64,000 nucleotides of DNA from JBNKHH01 sp050290245 (lineage in GTDB: Bacteria; Pseudomonadota; Alphaproteobacteria; Rhodobacterales; Rhodobacteraceae), in contig JBNKHH010000059.1 in the NCBI GenBank assembly GCA_050290245.1, forward strand, positions 1-64,000, written 5' to 3'. Both the position numbers and the translations under genes were made by a program. Below, one piece after another: positions 25,124-32,169 of the stretch (within the stretch, counting starts at the first letter, position 1; each line of letters begins with the position of its first letter). A model generated the notes under the pieces. It searched no databases, had not been told where the DNA came from, and worked only from the letters and a program-made list of their open reading frames with translations.

Positions 25124-26077
25124 TCAGAGGGTTGCGATCCATTCGGCGAGTGCGTTGCCGATCTCGTCGGGGTAGTCTTCCTGGACGAAATGGGCGCCAG
25201 GGCCGAGGTGGATGGTGGTGAGGTTCGCGACGTTGGACTTCATCCAGTCGACCGCTTCGGGCGGTGTGATGGCGCCGGGTGTGACGTGGAACAGGAGCTT
25301 GGGCTTTTGGTCGGTGGTCAGGAAAGTCGCGATGCGACGCGTCAGATCAACCGTAGCCGCCGGTTCACCACCGATGGGCACCTCGCGCGGCCAGGCGAGC
25401 AGCGGCGCACGGCTGGCGGCATCGGCGTAATAACTGTTGTAGACAGCCAGAACCTCGGGGCTTAGCGGCGTGCCGACTGCCATTTTGCCCAGGACCTCGT
25501 TGATGAACATATTGTCTTCCAGGATCATCTTTTCGCCCATGCCTGGGGTGCGCCAGGCCTGGAACAACTCACCCAGGGGCCCCATGGAGGCATAGCTCTC
25601 GAAGGGCATGACAGGAGGCGCGACCGTTTCCATGTAGGCGATGGCGCTGACCCGGTCCGGGTTTTGCATGGCCCAATCGAAACCGAGCGCGCCGCCCCAG
25701 TCGTGAAGGACGAGAACGGCATCGTTCAGGTCGAGCGCATCCAGCAGCCCGTGCAGATGTCGAGCGTGGTCGGCATAGGTATAGGCAAGGTCGGGTTTGT
25801 CGCTGTCACCCATGCCGATCATGTCGGGAGCGATCACGCGGTTGGCTTTTTCGACATGTGGTAGCACCCCGCGCCACAGGAACGAGGATGTCGGGTTGCC
25901 GTGGAGAAAGACCACGGGACGGCCTCTGCCGCTGTCGACATAGGCCATGGTGTGGCCATGGATGGTTGCGGTCTTCTTGGTCCAGGGGAAGTCGGTCCCG
26001 AGGGCAGATGCGGGCAGGGGGGCGGCAAGAGTGACTGCCGCGGCACCTGTGGCAGCGATGAAGTCGCGTCGGTTCAT
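25124..26077 (-). CDS. Haloalkane dehalogenase-like hydrolase with Tat signal
   Basis: A 317-residue alpha/beta hydrolase closely resembling DhaA-type (HLD-II) haloalkane dehalogenases. By position, the nucleophile is Asp126 in HDWGG, the halide-binding pair is Asn61 (HGNPTSSFLW) and Trp127, the catalytic acid is Glu150 (AYMETV), and the base is His296 (GPGAHFVQED). That is a full dehalogenase set rather than an epoxide hydrolase's. The N-terminus is a twin-arginine signal (NRRDFIAATG, then an alanine-rich core and ASA cleavage site), so export to the periplasm is predicted; the well-known dehalogenases are mostly cytoplasmic. Divergent LysR gene upstream. Confidence 0.85.
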   Translation of the reverse strand: MNRRDFIAATGAAAVTLAAPLPASALGTDFPWTKKTATIHGHTMAYVDSGRGRPVVFLHGNPTSSFLWRGVLPHVEKANRVIAPDMIGMGDSDKPDLAYTYADHARHLHGLLDALDLNDAVLVLHDWGGALGFDWAMQNPDRVSAIAYMETVAPPVMPFESYASMGPLGELFQAWRTPGMGEKMILEDNMFINEVLGKMAVGTPLSPEVLAVYNSYYADAASRAPLLAWPREVPIGGEPAATVDLTRRIATFLTTDQKPKLLFHVTPGAITPPEAVDWMKSNVANLTTIHLGPGAHFVQEDYPDEIGNALAEWIATL

Positions 26078-26115
26078 GTGAAGGGTCTCCTCGTGGTGAT
26101 TTCGAGGATTTAGGT

Positions 26116-26131
26116 GTCACTTGAACGTGAC
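26116..26131. promoter_or_regulatory. Inverted repeat in dehalogenase/LysR intergenic region
   Basis: GTCAC-TTGAAC-GTGAC, a perfect 5-bp inverted repeat about 40 bases upstream of the dehalogenase start and 75 upstream of the LysR start. A natural candidate operator for the divergent pair; only symmetry and position support it. Confidence 0.4.
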
Positions 26132-26206
26132 GGAACGCATCAATTCGTGACATGATGGTTTGTTTTGGATACACAAAGAGGCGGAAAAATCAGCTATGGG
26201 CAGGAC

Positions 26207-27109
26207 ATGACCAAACAGGCGGCAGACTGGGCACACATGCCTTTCTTCCTTGCGGTTGTGCGTACTGGAAGCCTGAGAGCGGCAGCCGATGCTCTGGGCA
26301 GTACGCACGCGACGGTGGATCGGAATCTGAAGGCTCTTGAGGCGACCTATGGAGTGCGGTTTTTCGACCGGTCAAAATCCGGGTTGTCGCTGACCGTAGC
26401 GGGTGAGGCACTGTTGCCGATGGCCGAGGAAGCCGAGGTCTCGGTTTTGGCGGCACGGCGGAAGCTTGCCGGGCTTGATCGTGCACCCAAAGGGCGTGTC
26501 CGACTGTCTGTCGCACCGATGTTTGCGACTTCGGTGTTGCCACCGATTCTCGCCCGTTTTGCCGAAGCGCACCCGGAGATCGAGGTCGAGGTCGTTGTCG
26601 AAAATCGCCGTGCCGATCTGGCGCGAGCGGAATCCGACGTTTCGATCCGGGTGGGATATTCAGTGGATGACGACGTTGTCGGTCGGCGTATCGTGACCTA
26701 CGCCAAGGGAATCTATGCGTCGCGCGATTACCTGGATAGGTTCTGGGAAGGGCGTGGAGAGGGCGGTGAAGGTTTGGTCTGGATCGGCTGGGGCGACCGG
26801 GAGCGGGTGCCCGCCTGGGTCCGCAACAGCCCTTTTCCGAAGGCCGAGGTGCGCCACTGTATTCGCGAGGGCGGTATGGTTATGGCCGCCGTGGGCGAGG
26901 GAATGGGGATCAGCTACCTGCCGTGCTTTGCCGAGAGTTATGACGACAGGCTCGTTCAGCTTCCGGGAACCGAACCTGAGCTGGATAGGTCGATCTGGCT
27001 GTTGTTGCACGAAGATCTGAGGCGCACAACGCGGGTCCGTCTGCTTGTTGATCACCTGTCCGATGAATTAAAGGCGCTGAAACCGCAGTTCCTGGGGGCG
27101 TTGGCTTAG
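26207..27109 (+). CDS. LysR-family regulator divergent from dehalogenase
   Basis: A 300-residue LysR protein: helix-turn-helix at about residues 20-45 (GSLRAAADALGSTHATVDRN) and an effector domain with FDRSKSGLSLTVAGEALL between. ATG 26207 is preceded by CAGGA. It is 129 bases from the start of the Tat-dehalogenase gene on the other strand, so control of that gene is likely. Its last 4 bases overlap the converging unknown gene. Confidence 0.85.
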   Translation: MTKQAADWAHMPFFLAVVRTGSLRAAADALGSTHATVDRNLKALEATYGVRFFDRSKSGLSLTVAGEALLPMAEEAEVSVLAARRKLAGLDRAPKGRVRLSVAPMFATSVLPPILARFAEAHPEIEVEVVVENRRADLARAESDVSIRVGYSVDDDVVGRRIVTYAKGIYASRDYLDRFWEGRGEGGEGLVWIGWGDRERVPAWVRNSPFPKAEVRHCIREGGMVMAAVGEGMGISYLPCFAESYDDRLVQLPGTEPELDRSIWLLLHEDLRRTTRVRLLVDHLSDELKALKPQFLGALA

Positions 27110-27693
27110 GCCATGCGGCGCAGTGTGGCCTGGGCGAAACGGGGATGTTCTTCGAGAATTTTTGCCAGGCTCTGCCGCATTTCGACAAAGCTTTCGCCGT
27201 AAAAATAGAAATGGGTACGGCCTTGTTTTTCAACCCAGCCGCGGCTGACACCCAGGTGTTCCATCGCAGACCTGCACGTCATGGCAAGGTCGCGCCGGGC
27301 GTCCGCGTCGGGGGCGGCGTTGGTCCCGATCGAGAGTTCGAGGCCTTCGGTCACGCCGAAAATGACCGGATCGTCGGTGCCGTCGACTATGCGGATGGAC
27401 GATCCGCAAGGCGCGGCGAGGTATTCCAGCATGCCAGCAACGGTGCGTTGCGCTGACAGCGAGGGGTCGGTCAGGCCAAGCGTCAGATCGACGCCGATCA
27501 CGTCGCCCGAGTTGCGGGTGCGCAGCCGACAGTCGAGCACCGAGCCCAGCCCGGCGGCAGCCAGTTGTTTCTTGAGCGGATCGGCGAAAATCTTGGTGGC
27601 GTCGCGGTGGCCCAGTTTCACGGGCAGATGCACCTCGGTCAGAGTGACGTCGAGGGTGACTCCCTTCTTGGGCCTCAGGTTTCTAAAGAACAT
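27106..27693 (-). CDS. Protein of unknown function
   Basis: A 195-residue soluble protein that I do not recognise. It begins MFFRNLRPKKGVTLDVTLTE and has no signal peptide, membrane segment or clear catalytic motif. It has two potential redox residues (Cys near 85 and in AAPCGSSIRI) and ends in a helical, basic tail. ATG 27693 was preferred to upstream in-frame starts, which extend into the neighbouring gene's region. It overlaps the LysR gene end by 4 bases (convergent). Confidence 0.6.
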   Translation of the reverse strand: MFFRNLRPKKGVTLDVTLTEVHLPVKLGHRDATKIFADPLKKQLAAAGLGSVLDCRLRTRNSGDVIGVDLTLGLTDPSLSAQRTVAGMLEYLAAPCGSSIRIVDGTDDPVIFGVTEGLELSIGTNAAPDADARRDLAMTCRSAMEHLGVSRGWVEKQGRTHFYFYGESFVEMRQSLAKILEEHPRFAQATLRRMA

Positions 27694-27766
27694 CGTGCAG
27701 ACTCCCGGATTCGAGGGCCAGACTGTCGGCTGATTGCGGCGAATTCCCGGAATTTGGGGGGCGAGA

Positions 27767-28141
27767 CTATGGCGCGGATGCGGTTTTGGCAGGTCGTAGC
27801 AACTCGTCCAGCATCCACGAGATGTCTTCGATCCGTTCGGCAACGATGTGGGTGACACCGCTTTCGCGCTGGACGCGGCCGGTAACGCGCAGGGCGCGCC
27901 CAGAGATCACTGCGCGGCGAAAGCGTTCGTACATTTTGCGCCAGACGATCACGTTGGAAATTCCGGTTTCATCTTCAAGGGTTATGAAGATCACCCCCTT
28001 GGCAGTTCCGGGGCGTTGGCGCACCAGGACCAGCCCCGCGACTGCAACTCGCGCGCCGTTGGGCGGCAAGTCCAGCATCTCGTGCGGGATGCAAGACGGT
28101 GGCCGGGGCCACTGGGGCGGGTGCGCTATGGGTTCACTCAT
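27767..28141 (-). CDS. Stand-alone OB-fold protein related to the C-terminus of DnaE2
   Basis: A 124-residue protein. From about residue 28 it matches the single-strand-binding OB fold at the end of error-prone polymerase DnaE2 (RVAVAGLVLVRQRPGTAKGV, then FITLEDETGISNVIVW and HIVAERIEDISWML). The roughly 950 upstream residues of a polymerase are absent, and the reading frame is clean. It is either a decayed dnaE2 or, more likely given its own SOS promoter, a functional domain-only protein. The ATG at 28141 directly follows the LexA box (28144-28158) and would be at or next to the transcript start. An internal ATG at 28078 would leave the OB fold intact. Confidence 0.75.
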   Translation of the reverse strand: MSEPIAHPPQWPRPPSCIPHEMLDLPPNGARVAVAGLVLVRQRPGTAKGVIFITLEDETGISNVIVWRKMYERFRRAVISGRALRVTGRVQRESGVTHIVAERIEDISWMLDELLRPAKTASAP

Positions 28142-28143
28142 GA

Positions 28144-28177
28144 GAACAAAGATAGAACATGATGGTGGAATTGCCAA
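28144..28177 (-). promoter_or_regulatory. LexA-box promoter of the OB-fold gene
   Basis: On the minus strand there is TTGGCA (28177-28172), 17 bases, then TATCTT (28154-28149). Overlapping the -10 is GTTC-TATCTTT-GTTC (28158-28144), an exact match to the GTTC-N7-GTTC LexA operator of alphaproteobacteria. The expected start point, 7-8 bases after the -10, is the A of the ATG at 28141, so the mRNA may be leaderless. Binding by LexA is predicted, not shown. Confidence 0.75.
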
Positions 28178-28283
28178 TAAAACAGTCGATCACGTGGGTG
28201 TCAGGGGGAATTGCGTCCGGGGCTCTGGCATGACGGACGGGCACGGCTTAGGTAGTCGGCAAAGACGAATCGACGGAGCGATC

Positions 28284-28607
28284 ATGGCAAAGATCACCTA
28301 TATTGAGCACAACGGAACCGAGCATGTGGTTGATGTAGCCACCGGGCTGACGGTGATGGAAGGCGCGCGAGACAACGGCATTCCGGGAATTGAGGCAGAT
28401 TGCGGCGGTGCCTGTGCCTGTTCGACGTGTCACGTCTACGTGCACCCCGATTGGGTGGAAAAGCTGCCGCACATGGATGCGATGGAAGAGGACATGCTTG
28501 ATTTCGCATTCGAGCCGGATCCGAACCGTTCGCGGCTAACATGCCAGCTCAAGGTGACGGATGACCTGGACGGGCTTGTTGTCCAGATGCCGGAAAAGCA
28601 GATCTGA
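28284..28607 (+). CDS. fdxE: Adrenodoxin-type [2Fe-2S] ferredoxin
   Basis: A 107-residue ferredoxin very like R. capsulatus FdVI (FdxE). The four cluster ligands follow C-x5-C-x2-C (CGGACACSTC) and a distant Cys in RLTCQLKV. This class feeds electrons to P450s or to Fe-S cluster assembly. No reductase gene is adjacent. The ATG at 28284 has GGAG 8 bases before it. Its TGA overlaps the ATG of the next gene by one base. Confidence 0.92.
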   Translation: MAKITYIEHNGTEHVVDVATGLTVMEGARDNGIPGIEADCGGACACSTCHVYVHPDWVEKLPHMDAMEEDMLDFAFEPDPNRSRLTCQLKVTDDLDGLVVQMPEKQI

Positions 28608-29353
28608 TGCGCATTCTGGCAGGGGCCTTTCTGGCGCTTGCCATGGTGTCGCCCGCCGGTGCGGCGCCACCGGACGTGATCGTCGGTGCCGAGTACGGCG
28701 ATCCGACCGGTCGCTATGCACATGGAATACTGGGAGACGCGGTCGAGTGGGGCAGCCTGCGGATGCGTGTCGATCAGTGTCATGGCTGTGAAAACAGGGC
28801 CGTAAAAACCTTTGTCGCCCGCCTGCCTGAGGACCGCGTATTCGAAGACATTGCGCCGCGCCTTGTGGACGTGGACGGCGATCATCTTCCCGAGGTCGTT
28901 GTTGTCGAGACCCACGTAGACAAGGGCGCCCGGCTGGCGATCTATACCGAGGCCGGTGTCCTGGACGCGACGCCATATATCGGGCGGACCCACCGGTGGT
29001 TGGCACCGGTTGGCGTCGGTGCGGCGGATCTGGATGGGGACGGGCTGATCGAACTGGCCTATGTGGACCGCCCCCACCTGGCAAAAACTCTGCGGGTTTG
29101 GCGGTTCGATCCGAGTACTCAAACCCTGGGCCATGTGGCCGACTATCCAGGGGTCACAAATCACCGGATCGGCGAGACAGATATCGCGGGGGGGATCCGC
29201 GACTGCGGCATTGGCCCCGAGATGATCGTTGCTTCGGCGGATTGGACGCGGGTTATGGCGGTGCGTTTCGACGGACGCGGCTTTGCATCGCGCGACCTGG
29301 GGCCGCATGAAGGCCGAACCAGCTTTGCTGCGGCGCTCGCCTGCAAAGACTGA
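28607..29353 (+). CDS. Exported VCBS/FG-GAP repeat protein
   Basis: A 248-residue protein with a Sec signal peptide (about residues 1-19, ending PAGAA) and two clear VCBS/FG-GAP-like beta-propeller calcium motifs: DVDGDHLPEVVVVE and DLDGDGLIELAYVD. A periplasmic propeller is predicted, of unknown function. Two cysteines in DQCHGCENRAVK could form a disulfide. It is translationally coupled (TGATG) to fdxE, an odd pairing of a cytosolic ferredoxin with an exported protein. Confidence 0.75.
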   Translation: MRILAGAFLALAMVSPAGAAPPDVIVGAEYGDPTGRYAHGILGDAVEWGSLRMRVDQCHGCENRAVKTFVARLPEDRVFEDIAPRLVDVDGDHLPEVVVVETHVDKGARLAIYTEAGVLDATPYIGRTHRWLAPVGVGAADLDGDGLIELAYVDRPHLAKTLRVWRFDPSTQTLGHVADYPGVTNHRIGETDIAGGIRDCGIGPEMIVASADWTRVMAVRFDGRGFASRDLGPHEGRTSFAAALACKD

Positions 29354-29437
29354 AATTATCAAGCCAAAGCGCAGATTAATAAAAGTCCGGATCGATTTCA
29401 TCCGATGAAATCGTCTGCCTTCCATGTCCGCTGTCTT

Positions 29438-29519
29438 AAAAAGAAAAAGCGGCGACGCCAGGGAGGAGGAGAGGCGCCGCCGCTTGTTCAAAGAACCCAA
29501 AGGGAGGAGGAGGGTTCTT
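29438..29519 (-). ncRNA. CcsR-type sRNA, downstream unit
   Basis: On the minus strand there are two hairpins, 29519-29491 (8-bp stem) and 29485-29447 (8+4 bp stem with one mismatch), each showing CCUCCUCCC in its loop. The second is followed by TTTTTCTTTTT (29448-29438) and so doubles as an intrinsic terminator. The arrangement matches CcsR sRNAs of R. sphaeroides, which carry two such loops each and are cut from a common transcript with ccaF1 under sigma-32-type control. Confidence 0.8.
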
Positions 29520-29564
29520 CGATCTTGGTGCCCGGCCTTGCGATCAAGGGAGGGCGGTGTTTTG

Positions 29565-29638
29565 AGTGACGACGCCAGGGAGGAGGAGAGGCGCCGTCAC
29601 TGAAGTCTGGGACCCAAAGGGAGGAGGAGGGTCCCCAG
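29565..29638 (-). ncRNA. CcsR-type sRNA, upstream unit
   Basis: On the minus strand there are hairpins 29638-29607 (7-bp stem plus 2 bp beyond a bulge) and 29601-29565 (7+4 bp stem), each with CCUCCUCCC in the loop. It begins two bases after the DUF1127 stop codon, so it lies in that gene's 3' untranslated region. It is nearly a tandem copy of the unit at 29438-29519, with stem bases changed on both sides while loops are identical, which shows selection on both structure and loop. Confidence 0.8.
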
Positions 29639-29640
29639 GC

Positions 29641-29853
29641 TTAACTTCCGTAGGCTGCCTGGTAGGCAACCGAACGCAGCATCGTGCGCGCAATGCCGAG
29701 ATCGGCGAGTTCGCGATCGGTCAGGGCTTCCAATTCGTCGAGCGTGGCGCGGTACGTCCGGTATTGGGTGTAGCGGCGGTTGATCCCACCGAAGAAGCCC
29801 GCAACGCGCGGTGCCAGTTCGCGAGACCCGTGATTTACATTTACGATACTCAT
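29641..29853 (-). CDS. ccaF1: DUF1127 protein, CcaF1-like
   Basis: A 70-residue protein with the classic DUF1127 motif TLDELEALTDRELADLGIAR at about residues 37-56 and an arginine-rich middle (NRRYTQYRTYR). In R. sphaeroides the equivalent protein CcaF1 binds RNA and is made from the same transcript as the CcsR sRNAs; here the sRNA hairpins directly follow the stop codon. The start at 29853 has AAGGAC 7 bases upstream. Orthology with CcaF1 is inferred from context and length. Confidence 0.82.
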   Translation of the reverse strand: MSIVNVNHGSRELAPRVAGFFGGINRRYTQYRTYRATLDELEALTDRELADLGIARTMLRSVAYQAAYGS

Positions 29854-29929
29854 GTTTTCTGTCCTTGGTTGCGACCGTCGGGGTCGCTGTGTTCGTCTGT
29901 TGAGACCATATTTAGGTATATGCTGCAGA

Positions 29930-29966
29930 TGCACAATGATCGCTTGTGCAATGCTGCTATGCAGCA
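29930..29966. promoter_or_regulatory. Two inverted repeats between ccaF1 and mrp
   Basis: TGCACAA-N7-TTGTGCA (29930-29950) and, two bases on, TGCTGC-TAT-GCAGCA (29952-29966). Both are perfect, in the 240-base divergent intergenic region and about 75-110 bases upstream of the ccaF1 start. Likely operators or an element overlapping the stress promoter; the binding protein is unknown. Confidence 0.45.
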
Positions 29967-30093
29967 ATGTCATACGTTAACATGACGCTAAGTAAACGAA
30001 ATGATTAACTTTTCATCGTTCGTGCCAAGTTGGGTTGCACGCACGTGTATTGTGGACCATTTATGCAAATGTCCCTGCAAAAAGGTGCCGAAA

Positions 30094-31170
30094 ATGGCCA
30101 TTGATCGTAGCGTCATTCTTGACAGGCTGAGAGCTATTCAGCTCCCCGGCGGAGGTGATCTGGTTTCGCGCGATCTGCTCAGGGCGCTGAGAATCGATGG
30201 ATCAGTGGTCAGTTTCGTCATTGAGGCCGACTCGCCCGACGGCGCGCGAATGCTCGAATCCGCACGAGCGGAGGCCGAGGCGGCGGTTCTGGCGCTGGAG
30301 GACGTCTCTTCGGCCAAGGTGGTTCTGACGGCCCACGGGCCCGCTCCGGCGGCACAGCAAGCCCCTTCTTTGAAGATCGGCGGTCATCCAACACCCCAGC
30401 AGAGCGGACCGCAAAAGGTCTCTGGTGTCGAACGGATCATCGCGATCGGCTCTGGCAAGGGCGGTGTCGGAAAATCGACCGTGTCATCGAACCTTGCGGT
30501 AGCCTTGGCGAAGGAGGGGCGCCGGGTGGGGCTGCTGGACGCGGATATATACGGTCCGTCGCAACCGCGAATGATGGGGGTCAACAGACGCCCTGCCTCT
30601 CCGGACGGCAAGACGATCATCCCGCTCCAAGCGCACGGCGTGACCCTAATGTCGATTGGTTTCATGGTTGATCCGTCTAAGGCGGTTGTGTGGCGCGGTC
30701 CCATGTTGATGGGCGCCTTGCAGCAAATGCTGGGGCAGGTCCAGTGGGGGGAACTGGACGTGTTGATTGTCGACCTGCCGCCAGGGACTGGAGACGTTCA
30801 GTTGACGCTGTGCCAGCGCACGCAGGTGACGGGGGCGATCGTCGTTTCGACGCCCCAGGACGTGGCTCTGCTGGATGCGCGCAAGGCGCTGGACATGTTC
30901 AGAACTTTGGGTACGCCCGTGCTTGGCCTTATCGAGAACATGTCTACCTATGTCTGCCCCAAGTGCGGCCATGAGGAGCATCTCTTCGGCCACGGGGGCG
31001 TTGCCGCAGAGGCACAGGCTCTGGGCCTGCCGTTTCTCGGCGAATTGCCCCTATCGCTTGACGTGAGGGTGGCCGGTGACAGCGGTACGCCGATTGCCCT
31101 GGGCGAGGGGCCGGTGGCGGAGGCCTATGGCCACCTGGCACGCCGGATGATCGGCGGTGGTATGGGGTGA
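30094..31170 (+). CDS. mrp: Mrp/NBP35-family P-loop ATPase (Fe-S carrier)
   Basis: A 358-residue protein. The N-terminal MIP18/DUF59 domain (about 1-90) is followed by a deviant Walker A SGKGGVGKSTVSSNLAVALA (about 121-140), the ATPase core with DVLIVDLPPGTGDVQLTL, and the CxxC pair in YVCPKCGHEEHLFG that binds a bridging Fe-S cluster. These proteins carry or insert Fe-S clusters. The ATG at 30094 follows AAAGG; the 31 in-frame residues before it are not family-like. Confidence 0.92.
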   Translation: MAIDRSVILDRLRAIQLPGGGDLVSRDLLRALRIDGSVVSFVIEADSPDGARMLESARAEAEAAVLALEDVSSAKVVLTAHGPAPAAQQAPSLKIGGHPTPQQSGPQKVSGVERIIAIGSGKGGVGKSTVSSNLAVALAKEGRRVGLLDADIYGPSQPRMMGVNRRPASPDGKTIIPLQAHGVTLMSIGFMVDPSKAVVWRGPMLMGALQQMLGQVQWGELDVLIVDLPPGTGDVQLTLCQRTQVTGAIVVSTPQDVALLDARKALDMFRTLGTPVLGLIENMSTYVCPKCGHEEHLFGHGGVAAEAQALGLPFLGELPLSLDVRVAGDSGTPIALGEGPVAEAYGHLARRMIGGGMG

Positions 31171-31237
31171 GATGATGCCCGGCCGGGCTTGCGCCGGTCG
31201 TGGCGAAGAACTCACGATAGACTGATTGGAGGGCGCC

Positions 31238-31918
31238 ATGGCGGCTCATTTGGGCGATATCGCAAGTAATGGCGTCCTGCGTGCCGCCATCAACACCGGC
31301 AACCGCGCCCTGGTGCAGGTCGATGGCGATCGGCTGAGCGGCGTCTCTCCCGCACTTGCCAGGCGGCTTGCTGCGGAATTGGGCTTGAGGCTTGAACCGG
31401 TAGTCTTTTCAGGCGCGGGCAAGGTCTTTGCCGATGCCGATAGCGATGTTTGGGATGTCGCTTTCCTGGCGATTGACGCGACGAGGGCCGAGAAGATCAG
31501 CTTTACCCGGCCCTATCACGTGATCGAGGCCACATACGCGACGCGGACGGCATCGCCGATCCGGGATGTGAACACAGTCGATCAAGATGGCGTCAGCGTG
31601 CTGACGTCGACCGGCTCGGCCTACGACATGTTCCTTTCGGCCAATCTGATGCACGCACGCCTGGAACATTCCGGCACGCCGGCCGAAAGTTTCGATGAAT
31701 TCAAGGGCGGTCGTGGAGACCTTGTTGCGGGAGTGCGCGCGTCGCTTGAACGTCATTTCGCGGATGACCCCGCCTATCGCATCCTGCCGGGCATCCTCAC
31801 GCGGGTCGAACAGGCGATGGTCTTGCCGGGCAAGAATAACCCGTTGATTTCAAATCTGGATGTTTTTGTTTCCCAAGCCATCGCCGAGGGATTTGTCGCC
31901 GATCACTTGGCTGGCTGA
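31238..31918 (+). CDS. Solute-binding-protein-like domain without signal peptide
   Basis: A 226-residue protein with the fold of family 3 periplasmic amino-acid-binding proteins: NGVLRAAINTGNRALV opens it, DVAFLAIDATRAEKISFTRP and VLTSTGSAYDMFL follow. The start (ATG 31238, GGAGG 7 bases before) leaves no signal peptide or lipobox, and no upstream start would add one, so it should stay in the cytoplasm. No permease or ATPase is adjacent. It may be a cytoplasmic sensor or an enzyme of the cyclohexadienyl-dehydratase kind. Confidence 0.7.
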   Translation: MAAHLGDIASNGVLRAAINTGNRALVQVDGDRLSGVSPALARRLAAELGLRLEPVVFSGAGKVFADADSDVWDVAFLAIDATRAEKISFTRPYHVIEATYATRTASPIRDVNTVDQDGVSVLTSTGSAYDMFLSANLMHARLEHSGTPAESFDEFKGGRGDLVAGVRASLERHFADDPAYRILPGILTRVEQAMVLPGKNNPLISNLDVFVSQAIAEGFVADHLAG

Positions 31919-32009
31919 AACGCACAGCCTGTGGCCCGATCCCGTGGCATTCATCCCCGCGCGAACTTGTCTCTTTCCCCGCGCCCAACTTCTTGCGATA
32001 AGGCGCGCG

Positions 32010-32150
32010 ATGACCAACCGGATCGCTCTTTGGCTTGGGCTTGCCGTACTTGCCATGCTGGCGCTGGACTATGCGCTTGGGCTTGGAATCGGCCTGTACC
32101 TGGCCCGCAAGTTTCTTGAATTGATCCGGCTTGTCGCCATATGGCGGTGA
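32010..32150 (+). CDS. Small single-span membrane protein upstream of gap
   Basis: A 46-residue protein, MTNRIALWLGLAVLAMLALD then a glycine-leucine stretch and LARKFLELIRLVAIWR. One transmembrane segment, about residues 5-30, is followed by a basic amphipathic tail. I recall similar short proteins ending in an -FWR/-IWR motif before gap in other Rhodobacteraceae. It ends 19 bases before gap and is probably in its leader. AAGG lies 8 bases upstream of the ATG. Function unknown. Confidence 0.6.
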   Translation: MTNRIALWLGLAVLAMLALDYALGLGIGLYLARKFLELIRLVAIWR

Positions 32151-32169
32151 CCACTGGAAGGAGATTACC

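Noticed and set aside
28436..29500. 354-codon minus-strand ORF
   Set aside because: Runs antisense through fdxE, the VCBS gene and the sRNA array; no family signal.
29438..29640. Tandem repeats resembling a tiny CRISPR array
   Set aside because: Repeats are hairpin loops of two sRNA units, with paired stems and no spacers or cas genes.
30001..30093. 31-residue N-terminal extension of Mrp
   Set aside because: Not family-like, and the ATG at 30094 has its own ribosome site; the stretch is promoter region.
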